DNA from: DATEOR01 sp963766725
GTDB lineage: Bacteria; Actinomycetota; Thermoleophilia; Gaiellales; Gaiellaceae
Assembly (NCBI GenBank): GCA_963766725.1
Contig: CAVYBK010000009.1
Span: forward strand, 1 to 34,484
Direction: 5' to 3'
Length of the DNA stretch: 34,484 nt
Position 1 is the first letter of the stretch, and each line of letters starts with the position of its first letter. Of the stretch, positions 1 through 6,488 are shown one piece after another. The notes below the pieces were generated by a model, which saw only the letters and a program-made list of their open reading frames with translations, ran no database searches and had not been told where the DNA came from. Made by a program: the position numbers and the translations under genes.

Positions 1-70
1 CGACGCCCGGACTCGAACCGGGGACCCCTTCATTACGAGTGAAGTGCTCTACCAGCTGAGCTACGTCGGC
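1..70 (-). tRNA. tRNA-Thr (anticodon CGU), 3' end cut by the window edge
   Basis: Read on the minus strand, the sequence folds as a cloverleaf. It has a 5' acceptor strand GCCGACG, a D arm GCTCAGCTGGTAGAGC, and an anticodon stem CTTCA/TGAAG around the loop CTCGTAA. The T arm is CCGGGTTCGA-like (read CCGGTTCGAGTCCGG). The anticodon at loop positions 3-5 is CGT, which reads the threonine codon ACG. The last acceptor bases, the discriminator and any CCA lie outside the window. The neighbouring protease gene is transcribed toward it, and a GC hairpin lies between them. Confidence 0.93.
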
Positions 71-94
71 GGGGCGCCCCCGTGGGGGCGCCCC
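71..94 (-). terminator. GC-rich hairpin between protease gene and tRNA-Thr
   Basis: An 11-base arm GGGGCGCCCCC and its complement GGGGGCGCCCC are separated by two bases, so a stem of about nine or ten pairs with a small loop is expected. It lies after the stop codon of the minus-strand protease gene and directly before the tRNA. No T tract follows, so it may be a weak terminator or a processing structure. The tight stem is visible; the function is inferred. Confidence 0.5.
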
Positions 95-123
95 TAGTGT
101 AGCGGCGGCTTCCGGCCGGGAAC

Positions 124-1239
124 CTAGGACGGACGCGTGCCGAGCGTCACCTGGACCGTGTGCTCGGAGCCGTCGCGCGAGTACGTGATCGAGGCGCTGT
201 CGCCGGGCTTCATGGCGCCGATCACGCTCTGGAGCTCCTCGGAGGTGGAGACGGCTTTTCCGTTGACCGCGGTGATGACGTCGCCGCCGGTCGGGAACTC
301 CTGGCCGCCGACGACGGTGGTCGCGTCGGCCGCCTTGAGGCCGGCGTCAGCAGCCGGGCCACCCGAGGTCACCTGCGTGACCTCCACGCCGGCCGGCAGG
401 CCGAGCTGGGAGGACAGGGCATCGGTGATCGTGGCGATGCCGACACCGAGGTATGCGTGCTGGACCTTGCCGGTGGCGATGAGCTGGGAGACCACCGACT
501 GGACGGTGTTCGACGGGACGGCGAAGCCGATGCCGTCGTTCCCGCCGGAGTCGCTCTCGATCTGCGAGTTGATGCCGATCACCTGGCCCTGGAGATCCAG
601 GAGCGGGCCGCCGGAGTTGCCGTGGTTGATCGCGGCATCCGTCTGGATCGCGTCGTTGATGGAGAAGTTGTTCGGCGAGGTGATCGTCCTGTTGAGGGCG
701 CTCACGATTCCGCTCGTGACCGTTTCGTTGAGGCCGAGCGGGCTGCCGATGGCGACGACCTCGTCACCGACCTGGAGGGCGCCCGAATCGCCGAGCTGGA
801 GCGGCGTGAGCTCCGAGCTGGGGGCGTCGACCTTGATCACACCGATGTCGGTGGACGCATCGGTGCCGACGAGCTGGGCGTCGTAGGTCGAGCCGTCCGA
901 GAACTCGACCGAAATCGAGCTCGCGCCGTCGACGACATGGTCGTTCGTGACGATGTGGCCTTCGCCGTCGATCACGAACCCCGACCCGAGAGCCTGGCCC
1001 TGAGGCGTGGTCACCTTGATCGTGACAACGCCCTGGTGGACGCGGTCGTAGAGGGCGCTCACGCTGAGCGCCGAGTTCGCGGCGGGCTGAGAGTCGGTCA
1101 CCGTCACCTGGCGGACGACGGTCTGGGTCGCCGTGCCGGAGGCGACCTCGTAGGCAGCCACGCCGCCACCCGCGCCGAGCACGACGGCTGCGGCGCCGGC
1201 GGCGGCGATCTTGAGGCTGCGGGAGGGGAGACGCTTCAT
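124..1239 (-). CDS. membrane-anchored HtrA/DegP-type serine protease with PDZ domain (PepD-like)
   Basis: Trypsin-like protease acting outside the membrane on misfolded envelope proteins. A short cytoplasmic N-terminus is followed by a hydrophobic Ala/Gly/Val segment (about residues 10-32). The chymotrypsin-fold domain shows the catalytic triad: His in TNDHVVDG, Asp in STDIGVIKV and Ser in GNSGGPLL. A C-terminal PDZ domain begins near EVTQVTSGGPAADAGL. I chose the ATG at 1239 because AAGGA sits seven bases upstream. The ATG at 1272 adds eleven residues and lacks a ribosome site. The gene is divergent from an OmpR-type regulator and kinase, the same arrangement of functions as mycobacterial mprAB with pepD, which suggests control by that envelope-stress system. 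About 371 residues, normal for the family. Confidence 0.93.
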   Translation of the reverse strand: MKRLPSRSLKIAAAGAAAVVLGAGGGVAAYEVASGTATQTVVRQVTVTDSQPAANSALSVSALYDRVHQGVVTIKVTTPQGQALGSGFVIDGEGHIVTNDHVVDGASSISVEFSDGSTYDAQLVGTDASTDIGVIKVDAPSSELTPLQLGDSGALQVGDEVVAIGSPLGLNETVTSGIVSALNRTITSPNNFSINDAIQTDAAINHGNSGGPLLDLQGQVIGINSQIESDSGGNDGIGFAVPSNTVQSVVSQLIATGKVQHAYLGVGIATITDALSSQLGLPAGVEVTQVTSGGPAADAGLKAADATTVVGGQEFPTGGDVITAVNGKAVSTSEELQSVIGAMKPGDSASITYSRDGSEHTVQVTLGTRPS

Positions 1240-1286
1240 TTCTTGGTCCTTTCGGTATCCGTCGCCCTCCATGCGACCAGCGCCCC

Positions 1287-1350
1287 CTAAGACCAGCCTG
1301 AAAGCCGTCTAAGAACTGGCTAAGACTTCGCGCTCTTAGGCTCTTTTCAG
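1287..1350. promoter_or_regulatory. array of 11-bp phased repeats, likely response-regulator operator
   Basis: Direct repeats start at 1287 (CTAAGA), 1298 (CTGAAA), 1309 (CTAAGA) and 1320 (CTAAGA), exactly 11 bases apart. They are followed by the inverted forms TCTTAG at 1334 and TTTCAG at 1345, again 11 apart. OmpR/PhoB-family regulators bind as dimers to direct repeats of about 11 bp, so this fits the regulator encoded at 1373. The array lies between the divergent protease and regulator genes and could control both. The spacing is seen directly; the binding partner is inferred. Confidence 0.7.
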
Positions 1351-1372
1351 ACTCGATGCGCACAATGGAGCC

Positions 1373-2044
1373 GTGAAGATCCTGGTCGTGGACGACGAAC
1401 GGGCGGTGCGCGAGTCGCTCCGCCGCGCGCTCGAGCTCGAGGGCTACGAGATCGAGCTCGCGGACGACGGGCTCGCCGCGCTCGCCGCGCTCGAAGACGA
1501 CGAGCCCGACGCGATGATCCTCGACGTCCTCATGCCCGGACTCGACGGGCTCGAGGTCGCACGGCGGGTCCGACGCGAAGGCAGCCGGCTCCCGATCCTC
1601 ATGCTGACCGCGCGCGTCGAGGTGGACGACCGCGTGGCGGGCCTCGACGCGGGCGCCGACGACTACGTCACGAAGCCCTTCGCGCTCGACGAGCTGCTTG
1701 CGCGGGTCCGCGCGCTGCTCCGGCGAACGCACGAGGACGGGACCGACAAGCTCGCCTTCGGCGACCTCGAGCTCGACCCCGGAACCCGCGAGGTGCAACG
1801 CGACGGCGAACCGATCGAACTCACGCGCACCGAGTTCTCCCTCCTCGAGCTGTTCATGCGGAACCCGCGCCAGGTTCTCACGCGGTCGGTCATCTTCGAG
1901 CGCGTCTGGGGCTACGACTTCGGGTTCGGGTCGAACTCGCTCGACGTCTACATCGGGTATCTGCGCCGCAAGACGGAGTCGGGCGGCAAGCCACGGCTGA
2001 TCCAGACGGTCCGCGGCGTGGGGTACGCCTTGCGCGAGTCATGA
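1373..2044 (+). CDS. OmpR/PhoB-family response regulator (MprA-like)
   Basis: DNA-binding response regulator of 223 residues. The receiver domain (about 1-118) has the acidic pair D7/D8, phosphoacceptor D51 in DVLMPGLDG, T79 and the conserved K101 in KPF. A winged-helix output domain (about 125-220) carries ELTRTEFSLLELF and VRGVGYALR, typical of the family. Start is GTG, with GGAG close upstream. Its stop overlaps the ATG of the kinase gene (ATGA), so the two are translationally coupled. Its likely targets include its own operon and the divergent protease, through the phased repeats upstream. The MprA assignment rests on the protease neighbour as well as the sequence, so orthology is inferred. 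Confidence 0.93.
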   Translation: MKILVVDDERAVRESLRRALELEGYEIELADDGLAALAALEDDEPDAMILDVLMPGLDGLEVARRVRREGSRLPILMLTARVEVDDRVAGLDAGADDYVTKPFALDELLARVRALLRRTHEDGTDKLAFGDLELDPGTREVQRDGEPIELTRTEFSLLELFMRNPRQVLTRSVIFERVWGYDFGFGSNSLDVYIGYLRRKTESGGKPRLIQTVRGVGYALRES

Positions 2045-3384
2045 GCTTCCGCGCCCGTCTCGCAATCGCGGCGGCGGCTGCGGTCGCTCTCGCCGTCGTT
2101 CTCGCCTCGGTCACGGTCTACGTCGTCGTGCGCAGCGAGCTCCGCGGCACGCTGGACTCGGCGCTTCGCGACCGGGCCGCCCAGGTCCAGCACGAGCCGC
2201 TCCGGGCCTTCCAGGCGGGCGATCAGGCCTTCCTCGAGCCCGGCCCGCAGCTCGGCGGGGCTCCCGGCTACTTCCAGGTGGTCAACGCGGACGGCGACAC
2301 GATTCGCCTTCCCAACGAGACGGTCGAGCTTCCCGTCACCGATGCGGTTCGAGACGTCGCAAGCGGAGACAGGGGCGGCTACCTGTCGGACGCCGATGTC
2401 GCCGGCGTGCACGTCCGCGTGATCACGGTGCCATATGCGGAGGGCTTTGCGATCCAGATCGCTCGCCCGCTCACGGAGGTCGACCACTCGCTCTCCCGGA
2501 TCCGCACGTACCTCCTGATCATCGCGGCAATCGGGGTCGCGCTCGCCGCGGCTCTCGGCCTCGCGGTTGCGCGCACCGCGCTCGCGCCCGTCCGCCGGCT
2601 GACCGGCGCGACGGAGAACGTGACGAAGACCGGCGACCTCTCCGAGCGAATCGACGCGAGCGGGACGGACGAGCTCAGTCGCCTCGCCGCGAGCTTCAAC
2701 ACGATGCTCGCCGCCCTCGAGGAGTCGACGCGGGCGCAGCAGCAGCTCGTCGGCGACGCCTCCCATGAGCTGCGCACGCCGCTGACGAGCCTGCGCACGA
2801 ACGTCGAAGTGCTGGCCGGCGGGCGCGAGCTTCCACCGGAGGAGCGCGAGCGCCTGCTTCGCGACGTGATCGAGCAGCTCGACGAGATGACGACGCTCGT
2901 GGCCGAGCTCAGCGAGCTCGCGCGCGGTGAGCTCGAGCCCGGAGAAGCGGAGGACGTGCGGCTCGACCTCCTCGCCGCGGACGCGGTCGAGCGCACGCGG
3001 CGAAACCGCCCGGGCGTCCAGTTCACGACCGACTTCGAGGAGTCGTTCGTCCATGGCGTCCCGGCGAGCATCGAGCGCGCGGTGGCCAACCTCCTCGACA
3101 ACGCCGCCAAGTGGAGCTCGCCCGAGGGAGCGGTCGAGGTCACCGTGAAGGACGGCGAGGTGGTCGTGCGCGACCACGGGCCCGGGATCGACGAGGCCGA
3201 CCTCCCGTACGTCTTCGACCGCTTCTACCGGGCCAGCTCCGCGCGCGGGATGCCCGGCTCGGGGCTCGGCCTCGCGATTGTGCGGCAGGTCGCGGAGTCG
3301 CAGGGCGGCGAAGTGAGGGCCGAGCGCGCCGAGGGCGGCGGCACCCGCATGAGTCTGCGCCTGAACGGCCGACCGGCTTCCTAG
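2041..3384 (+). CDS. sensor histidine kinase (MprB-like)
   Basis: Membrane sensor kinase of 447 residues, partner of the regulator just upstream (4-bp ATGA overlap). Two transmembrane segments (about 8-30 and 157-178) flank an extracytoplasmic sensor region of about 125 residues. A HAMP linker follows (about 180-232), starting with the usual A-L-A-P-V-R-R. The HisKA domain has phosphoacceptor H242 in SHELRTPLTS. The HATPase domain has the N box around N354 (NLLDNAAKWS), a G1 box DHGPGIDEADL, the F box FDRFYRA and the G2 box GSGLGLAIV. Pairing with an HtrA protease suggests sensing of envelope stress; the actual signal is unknown. Confidence 0.93.
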   Translation: MSFRARLAIAAAAAVALAVVLASVTVYVVVRSELRGTLDSALRDRAAQVQHEPLRAFQAGDQAFLEPGPQLGGAPGYFQVVNADGDTIRLPNETVELPVTDAVRDVASGDRGGYLSDADVAGVHVRVITVPYAEGFAIQIARPLTEVDHSLSRIRTYLLIIAAIGVALAAALGLAVARTALAPVRRLTGATENVTKTGDLSERIDASGTDELSRLAASFNTMLAALEESTRAQQQLVGDASHELRTPLTSLRTNVEVLAGGRELPPEERERLLRDVIEQLDEMTTLVAELSELARGELEPGEAEDVRLDLLAADAVERTRRNRPGVQFTTDFEESFVHGVPASIERAVANLLDNAAKWSSPEGAVEVTVKDGEVVVRDHGPGIDEADLPYVFDRFYRASSARGMPGSGLGLAIVRQVAESQGGEVRAERAEGGGTRMSLRLNGRPAS

Positions 3385-3413
3385 GCGCACCGCCGTTGGA
3401 TGACGCGGCTGCC

Positions 3414-3439
3414 TAGACTGCAGTACCGAACCAGAGGAG
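3414..3439 (+). promoter_or_regulatory. -10 box and Shine-Dalgarno for superoxide dismutase
   Basis: A TAGACT -10-like hexamer at 3414-3419 is followed by a leader of about 20 bases with a strong AGAGGAGG ribosome site before the ATG at 3446. No convincing -35 element is seen at the usual distance. The same TAGACT plus strong ribosome-site layout recurs before the coiled-coil gene on the minus strand near 27377. Confidence 0.5.
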
Positions 3440-3445
3440 GTCCCG

Positions 3446-4051
3446 ATGCCCTACGAGCTGCCTTCGCTTCCGTACGCCTATGACGCGCTCGAGCCGACGA
3501 TCGACGCGCAGACGATGGAGATCCACCACTCGAAACACCACGCGACGTACGTGAACAACCTGAACGCGGCGCTCGAGGGCACCGAATGGATGGACCGGTC
3601 TCTCGAGGACGTCTTCGCGGCGCTCGACATCATTCCGGAGGACAAGCGGGCCGCCGTCCGTAACAACGGCGGCGGACACGCCAACCACTCGCTCTTCTGG
3701 GAGACCATGTCTCCGGACGGCGGCGGGGAGCCGAGCGGCGCCCTCGCCGATGCGATCGCGGACACCTTCGGCTCGGTGGACGAGCTCAAGAAGGCGGTCA
3801 ACGACGCGGGCGTGAAGCGGTTCGGTTCAGGCTGGACGTGGCTCATCCACGACGGCACCGGCCTCGCGGTCGTGTCGACGCCGAACCAGGACAACCCGAT
3901 CATGAGCTCGGACACGCCGCTCCTCGGGATCGACGTGTGGGAGCACGCCTACTACCTCTCCTACCAGAACCGCCGGCCCGACTACCTCGAGGCCTGGTGG
4001 AACGTCGTCAACTGGGACGCCGTCGCCGGTCGGCTCGACGCTGTGGGCTAG
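3446..4051 (+). CDS. sodA: superoxide dismutase, Fe/Mn family
   Basis: Converts superoxide to oxygen and hydrogen peroxide in the cytoplasm. At 201 residues it has the normal length. The N-terminus YELPSLPYAYDALEP is the family hallmark. All four metal ligands are visible: H27 in EIHHSKHH, H81 in ANHSLFW, and D163 and H167 in DVWEHAYY. The GGGHANHS stretch favours manganese or cambialistic use, but metal choice cannot be settled by eye. There is a strong AGGAGG ribosome site. The stop TAG overlaps, on the other strand, the stop of the convergent carbonic anhydrase within a shared CTAG. Confidence 0.96.
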   Translation: MPYELPSLPYAYDALEPTIDAQTMEIHHSKHHATYVNNLNAALEGTEWMDRSLEDVFAALDIIPEDKRAAVRNNGGGHANHSLFWETMSPDGGGEPSGALADAIADTFGSVDELKKAVNDAGVKRFGSGWTWLIHDGTGLAVVSTPNQDNPIMSSDTPLLGIDVWEHAYYLSYQNRRPDYLEAWWNVVNWDAVAGRLDAVG

Positions 4052-4542
4052 GCGACCTCTCTCAGCGCGCCGGTGGAGCAGTCGTAGACGTAGCCCGTCG
4101 CGGTGAAGCTGTCCGGCAGGAGGTCTGAGCTCCGCACGCGCGCGACGCTCTCGCGCACGCTGTCGTCCAGGTCCGGGAACGGCAGGAAGTCGATGCCGGT
4201 CGCGTCGGCGCCGGCCTCGTCGGCGAGCTTGGCGTGGATGTCGTCGTTCGTGAACGTGAGCATCCCGCAGCCGGTGTGCGCGATCACGAGCGCCTCCTCG
4301 GTCCCGAGCAGCCAGTGCGAGATGATGAGCGAGCGAAGCGCGTCGTCGGAGACGACGCCGCCGGCGTTTCTGATCACGTGTGCGTCGCCCTCGTCGAGCC
4401 CGAGGAACTTCGCCGGGTCGAGGCGCGCGTCCATGCAGGTGACGACCGCGAAGCGCCGGCCGGGCGGGGTGGGAAGGTCGCCCTTGTCGAAGCTCTGCGC
4501 GTAGCTTCGGTTGGCTTCGAGTACCTCGTCGCGAACCGCCAT
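4048..4542 (-). CDS. beta-class carbonic anhydrase
   Basis: Zinc enzyme interconverting carbon dioxide and bicarbonate. The 164-residue protein shows the beta-class zinc ligands C36 (in TCMDAR), H89 and C92 (in HTGCG), and the catalytic pair D38/R40. HVIRNAGG is also typical. It belongs with the short actinobacterial branch rather than the 220-residue plant/E. coli type. I chose the ATG at 4542, preceded by GGGAG, over the ATG at 4584. It converges on the superoxide dismutase with both stops inside one CTAG. A pair of direct repeats lies just upstream. Confidence 0.92.
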   Translation of the reverse strand: MAVRDEVLEANRSYAQSFDKGDLPTPPGRRFAVVTCMDARLDPAKFLGLDEGDAHVIRNAGGVVSDDALRSLIISHWLLGTEEALVIAHTGCGMLTFTNDDIHAKLADEAGADATGIDFLPFPDLDDSVRESVARVRSSDLLPDSFTATGYVYDCSTGALREVA

Positions 4543-4577
4543 TGCACTCTCCCTTCGTCCTTGGCGCTTTCCTTTTT

Positions 4578-4606
4578 GAAGCAAAGCACGCTATACGAAG
4601 TAAAGC
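4578..4606. repeat. two 10-base direct repeats upstream of carbonic anhydrase
   Basis: GAAGCAAAGC (4578-4587) and GAAGTAAAGC (4597-4606) differ by one base and start 19 bases apart. They lie in the AT-richer spacer between the carbonic anhydrase start and the end of the sigma factor gene, both read on the minus strand. Candidate operator or promoter elements; no regulator is identified. Confidence 0.4.
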
Positions 4607-4627
4607 GATGCGTCCAGCGAAGAAGAG

Positions 4628-5626
4628 CTAGCCCTTCTTACCGCTCTTCCCGTAGGCGGGCGCGGCGGCGCTCCGGCCGTTCGGCCCCGACTTCACCTGG
4701 CCGGGAGGCGCTGCGGGCGCGTTCGAGTTGGCCGCCTGCGGAGGCTTGGAGCGGTGGCCCTTGTTCCCGTGCTTCGGCTTGTCCTTGCCGTTCGCACGCG
4801 AATGCGACCCTTTCCAGCCCTTGCCCTTGCCGTTCCCCCCGGCGTGCGAATCCGACCCGAGGTGGACGACCACGGCGGGCGCGAACGTCCGGTCGGCGAG
4901 CCTGGTGTGCGGAGCGGCGGGCTTCGGCTTGTCGACCTGCGGCACCGGAGTGGCGTGCAAGGGGAAGTCGTCGCCGCGCTGGATCGTCGCCGCGGTCAAC
5001 GCCGTTGCCGACGCCGCGACGGCGACGGCCGTGGCGACGCTCGCAGCGACGTTGCCGACGATCAATGTCTTGAGAGAGGTGAGGAGCGCGCCCGTGTTCA
5101 GGGAGTGCATGACGCGTCGCCGGGCCTCGACCGGCTTCTCGAGGGAGTTCGCGAGCGAACGGCGCGCACGAAAGATCAGCGTCTCGACAGCCGCCTGGGT
5201 GACGCCCAACTTGGCGGCCACTTCCCGGTAGGAGAGGCCCTGCCATTCGCGGAGGAGGATCGCGTTGCGCTGCTGCTCGGGAAGGCCGGCGAGGGCCTCG
5301 TCGAGCCCGAAGAGCTCATCGCCCGAAGCCTCCGGAGCGGCGATGGTGTCCTGCACCGCCTGTAGGTCCTGCGGCCGCTCGACGCGCGCGCGGCGATACG
5401 AGGAGCGCTGGCGCGTGAGGCAGACGTTGTGCGCGACCTTGAAGAGCCACGCCTGCGCCGCCTCCGGCTCGAACCCGTCCTTGAGACTTCGGCAGGCGTT
5501 CAGGTAGGTCGCCTGCACGGCGTCGTCGGCCTCCTCGGGCGAGCCGAGCTGGCGCAGGCAGTACAGGTAGATCCGGCGGTGGTGCTCGTTGAAGAGTTCT
5601 TCGGCGAGCTGGGGCGCCGCGCTCAT
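4628..5626 (-). CDS. ECF-type sigma factor with C-terminal membrane segment and Gly/Lys-rich tail
   Basis: RNA polymerase sigma-70 family protein of 332 residues, well above the usual 170-200 for a simple ECF factor. Region 2 is about residues 8-85, including EEADDAVQATYLNA and AWLFKVAHNVCL. Region 4 is about 110-165, with LPEQQRNAILLREWQGLSYREVAAKLGVTQ-type helix-turn-helix. After it comes a hydrophobic Ala/Val-rich segment (about 187-212). The tail of some 115 residues is rich in Gly, Lys, Asn, Pro and Ala. This predicts a sigma factor tethered to the membrane with its tail outside, perhaps doing the job of a separate anti-sigma factor. No anti-sigma gene is adjacent. Tethering is inference from hydropathy. 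A perfect hairpin abuts the start codon. Confidence 0.85.
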   Translation of the reverse strand: MSAAPQLAEELFNEHHRRIYLYCLRQLGSPEEADDAVQATYLNACRSLKDGFEPEAAQAWLFKVAHNVCLTRQRSSYRRARVERPQDLQAVQDTIAAPEASGDELFGLDEALAGLPEQQRNAILLREWQGLSYREVAAKLGVTQAAVETLIFRARRSLANSLEKPVEARRRVMHSLNTGALLTSLKTLIVGNVAASVATAVAVAASATALTAATIQRGDDFPLHATPVPQVDKPKPAAPHTRLADRTFAPAVVVHLGSDSHAGGNGKGKGWKGSHSRANGKDKPKHGNKGHRSKPPQAANSNAPAAPPGQVKSGPNGRSAAAPAYGKSGKKG

Positions 5627-5642
5627 CTTCCAAGTCTGGAAG
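5627..5642 (-). promoter_or_regulatory. palindrome abutting the sigma factor start codon
   Basis: CTTCCA and TGGAAG form a perfect 6-bp inverted repeat with a 4-base centre, ending directly at the ATG of the sigma factor. Its inner GGAAG is the only ribosome-site-like sequence, so the RNA hairpin would hide it. It could also be a DNA operator. CAGACT within it may serve as a -10-like box six bases before the ATG. Confidence 0.5.
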
Positions 5643-5677
5643 AGGCCTCAGGCCGGGTCGTCCCCCAAAAGGGTCGG

Positions 5678-6475
5678 TCAGGCGACCTCGCGGCAGTCGT
5701 CGATCAGGATGTCGAAGCTGTCTCCGCCTTCCGGCTCGACCGTGCACGTGTCGGAGAGGACCTGGTAGCCGGTGACGACGCCGCCGCCATGCGGAGTCTC
5801 GACGCGACGGCCCACGCGCGGCGCACGGTCGCGGAAGCTCTTGTACGTCGGGTGTTCGAAGGCGAGGCAGCAGCGCAACCGGCCGCAGAGCCCTGTGATG
5901 CGGCCGGAGCTCATCGGCAGCTCCTGGTCCTTCGCCATCCGCAGGGTGATCGGCTGCTCGTGCGACGGGAATTTGCGGCAGCAGTGCTGGTCGCCGCAGA
6001 GGCCGTGGTCGCCGCAGAGGCGGGCACACTCCCGCGGGCCGACGGAGCGGAGCTCGACGCGCCGGTCTAGGCGCCCGCGGAGCTTCTCCTGCAGCGCGCT
6101 CAGGTCCGGCCGGGTCTCCGCCTGGTAGGAGAACACGATCCGCGAGCCGTCGAAGACGAGCTCCGCCGAGACGGGCTTCAGCTCCAGGTCGGAGCCGCGC
6201 AGGAGCTCGCGGAAGACCCCCATCGCCTGCTTCGCCTCGACGCGGTTCTTGGCCGCGGTCTCCTCGTCGGCAGGCGTTGCGCGCCGGACGACGCGCTTCA
6301 AGGGCTGCGCCGGCCGGGATTCGAGCTCGTAGTTCGGCTGCACCACGCGACCGAGCTCCTGCCCGCGCGACGTGTGGCAGATCACCTTCGTGTTCCAGGC
6401 GAGCTCGAGCCCGTTCGGATCGAAGGAGTAGACCTTGCCCCCTGGGGAGAACACAACGCCTACCGCCGTTGCCAT
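5678..6475 (-). CDS. ricT: PSP1-domain protein RicT (YaaT)
   Basis: Homologue of Bacillus RicT/YaaT, a PSP1 C-terminal domain protein. In Bacillus the RicA-RicF-RicT complex carries iron-sulfur clusters and helps RNase Y mature mRNAs. The 265-residue protein begins MATAVGVVFSPGGKVY. It has the cysteine-rich stretch CARLCGDHGLC, QHCCRKF and GLCGRLRCCLAFEHPTY (about residues 135-200), which fits metal-cluster binding. I chose the ATG at 6475 because homologues start there and a -10-like box lies seven bases upstream. The longer upstream frame is low-complexity and antisense to a real gene. It is the last gene of tmk-holB-ricT, an order also seen in Firmicutes. No ricA or ricF is in this window. 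Confidence 0.88.
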   Translation of the reverse strand: MATAVGVVFSPGGKVYSFDPNGLELAWNTKVICHTSRGQELGRVVQPNYELESRPAQPLKRVVRRATPADEETAAKNRVEAKQAMGVFRELLRGSDLELKPVSAELVFDGSRIVFSYQAETRPDLSALQEKLRGRLDRRVELRSVGPRECARLCGDHGLCGDQHCCRKFPSHEQPITLRMAKDQELPMSSGRITGLCGRLRCCLAFEHPTYKSFRDRAPRVGRRVETPHGGGVVTGYQVLSDTCTVEPEGGDSFDILIDDCREVA

Positions 6476-6482
6476 GCGGGAA

Positions 6483-6488
6483 ACGCTA
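6483..6488 (-). promoter_or_regulatory. -10-like box TAGCGT before ricT (leaderless start)
   Basis: TAGCGT on the minus strand ends seven bases before the ricT ATG, and there is no Shine-Dalgarno sequence. The TAG of this box is also the stop codon of holB (6486-6488). This fits an internal leaderless promoter, as is common in actinobacteria. Start site not proven. Confidence 0.45.

Noticed and set aside
160..1290. Long plus-strand open frame opposite the serine protease
   Set aside because: Low-complexity Arg/Gly/Asp composition and no recognisable motif; the minus strand has a complete protease with catalytic triad.
1948..3390. 480-codon minus-strand open frame opposite the histidine kinase
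   Set aside because: Antisense shadow typical of high-GC DNA; the kinase on the plus strand has every family box.
4718..4860. Repeat array in the sigma factor tail as a possible CRISPR or tandem repeat
   Set aside because: Only irregular Gly/Lys/Asn codons within a coding frame; no regular unit or spacer structure.
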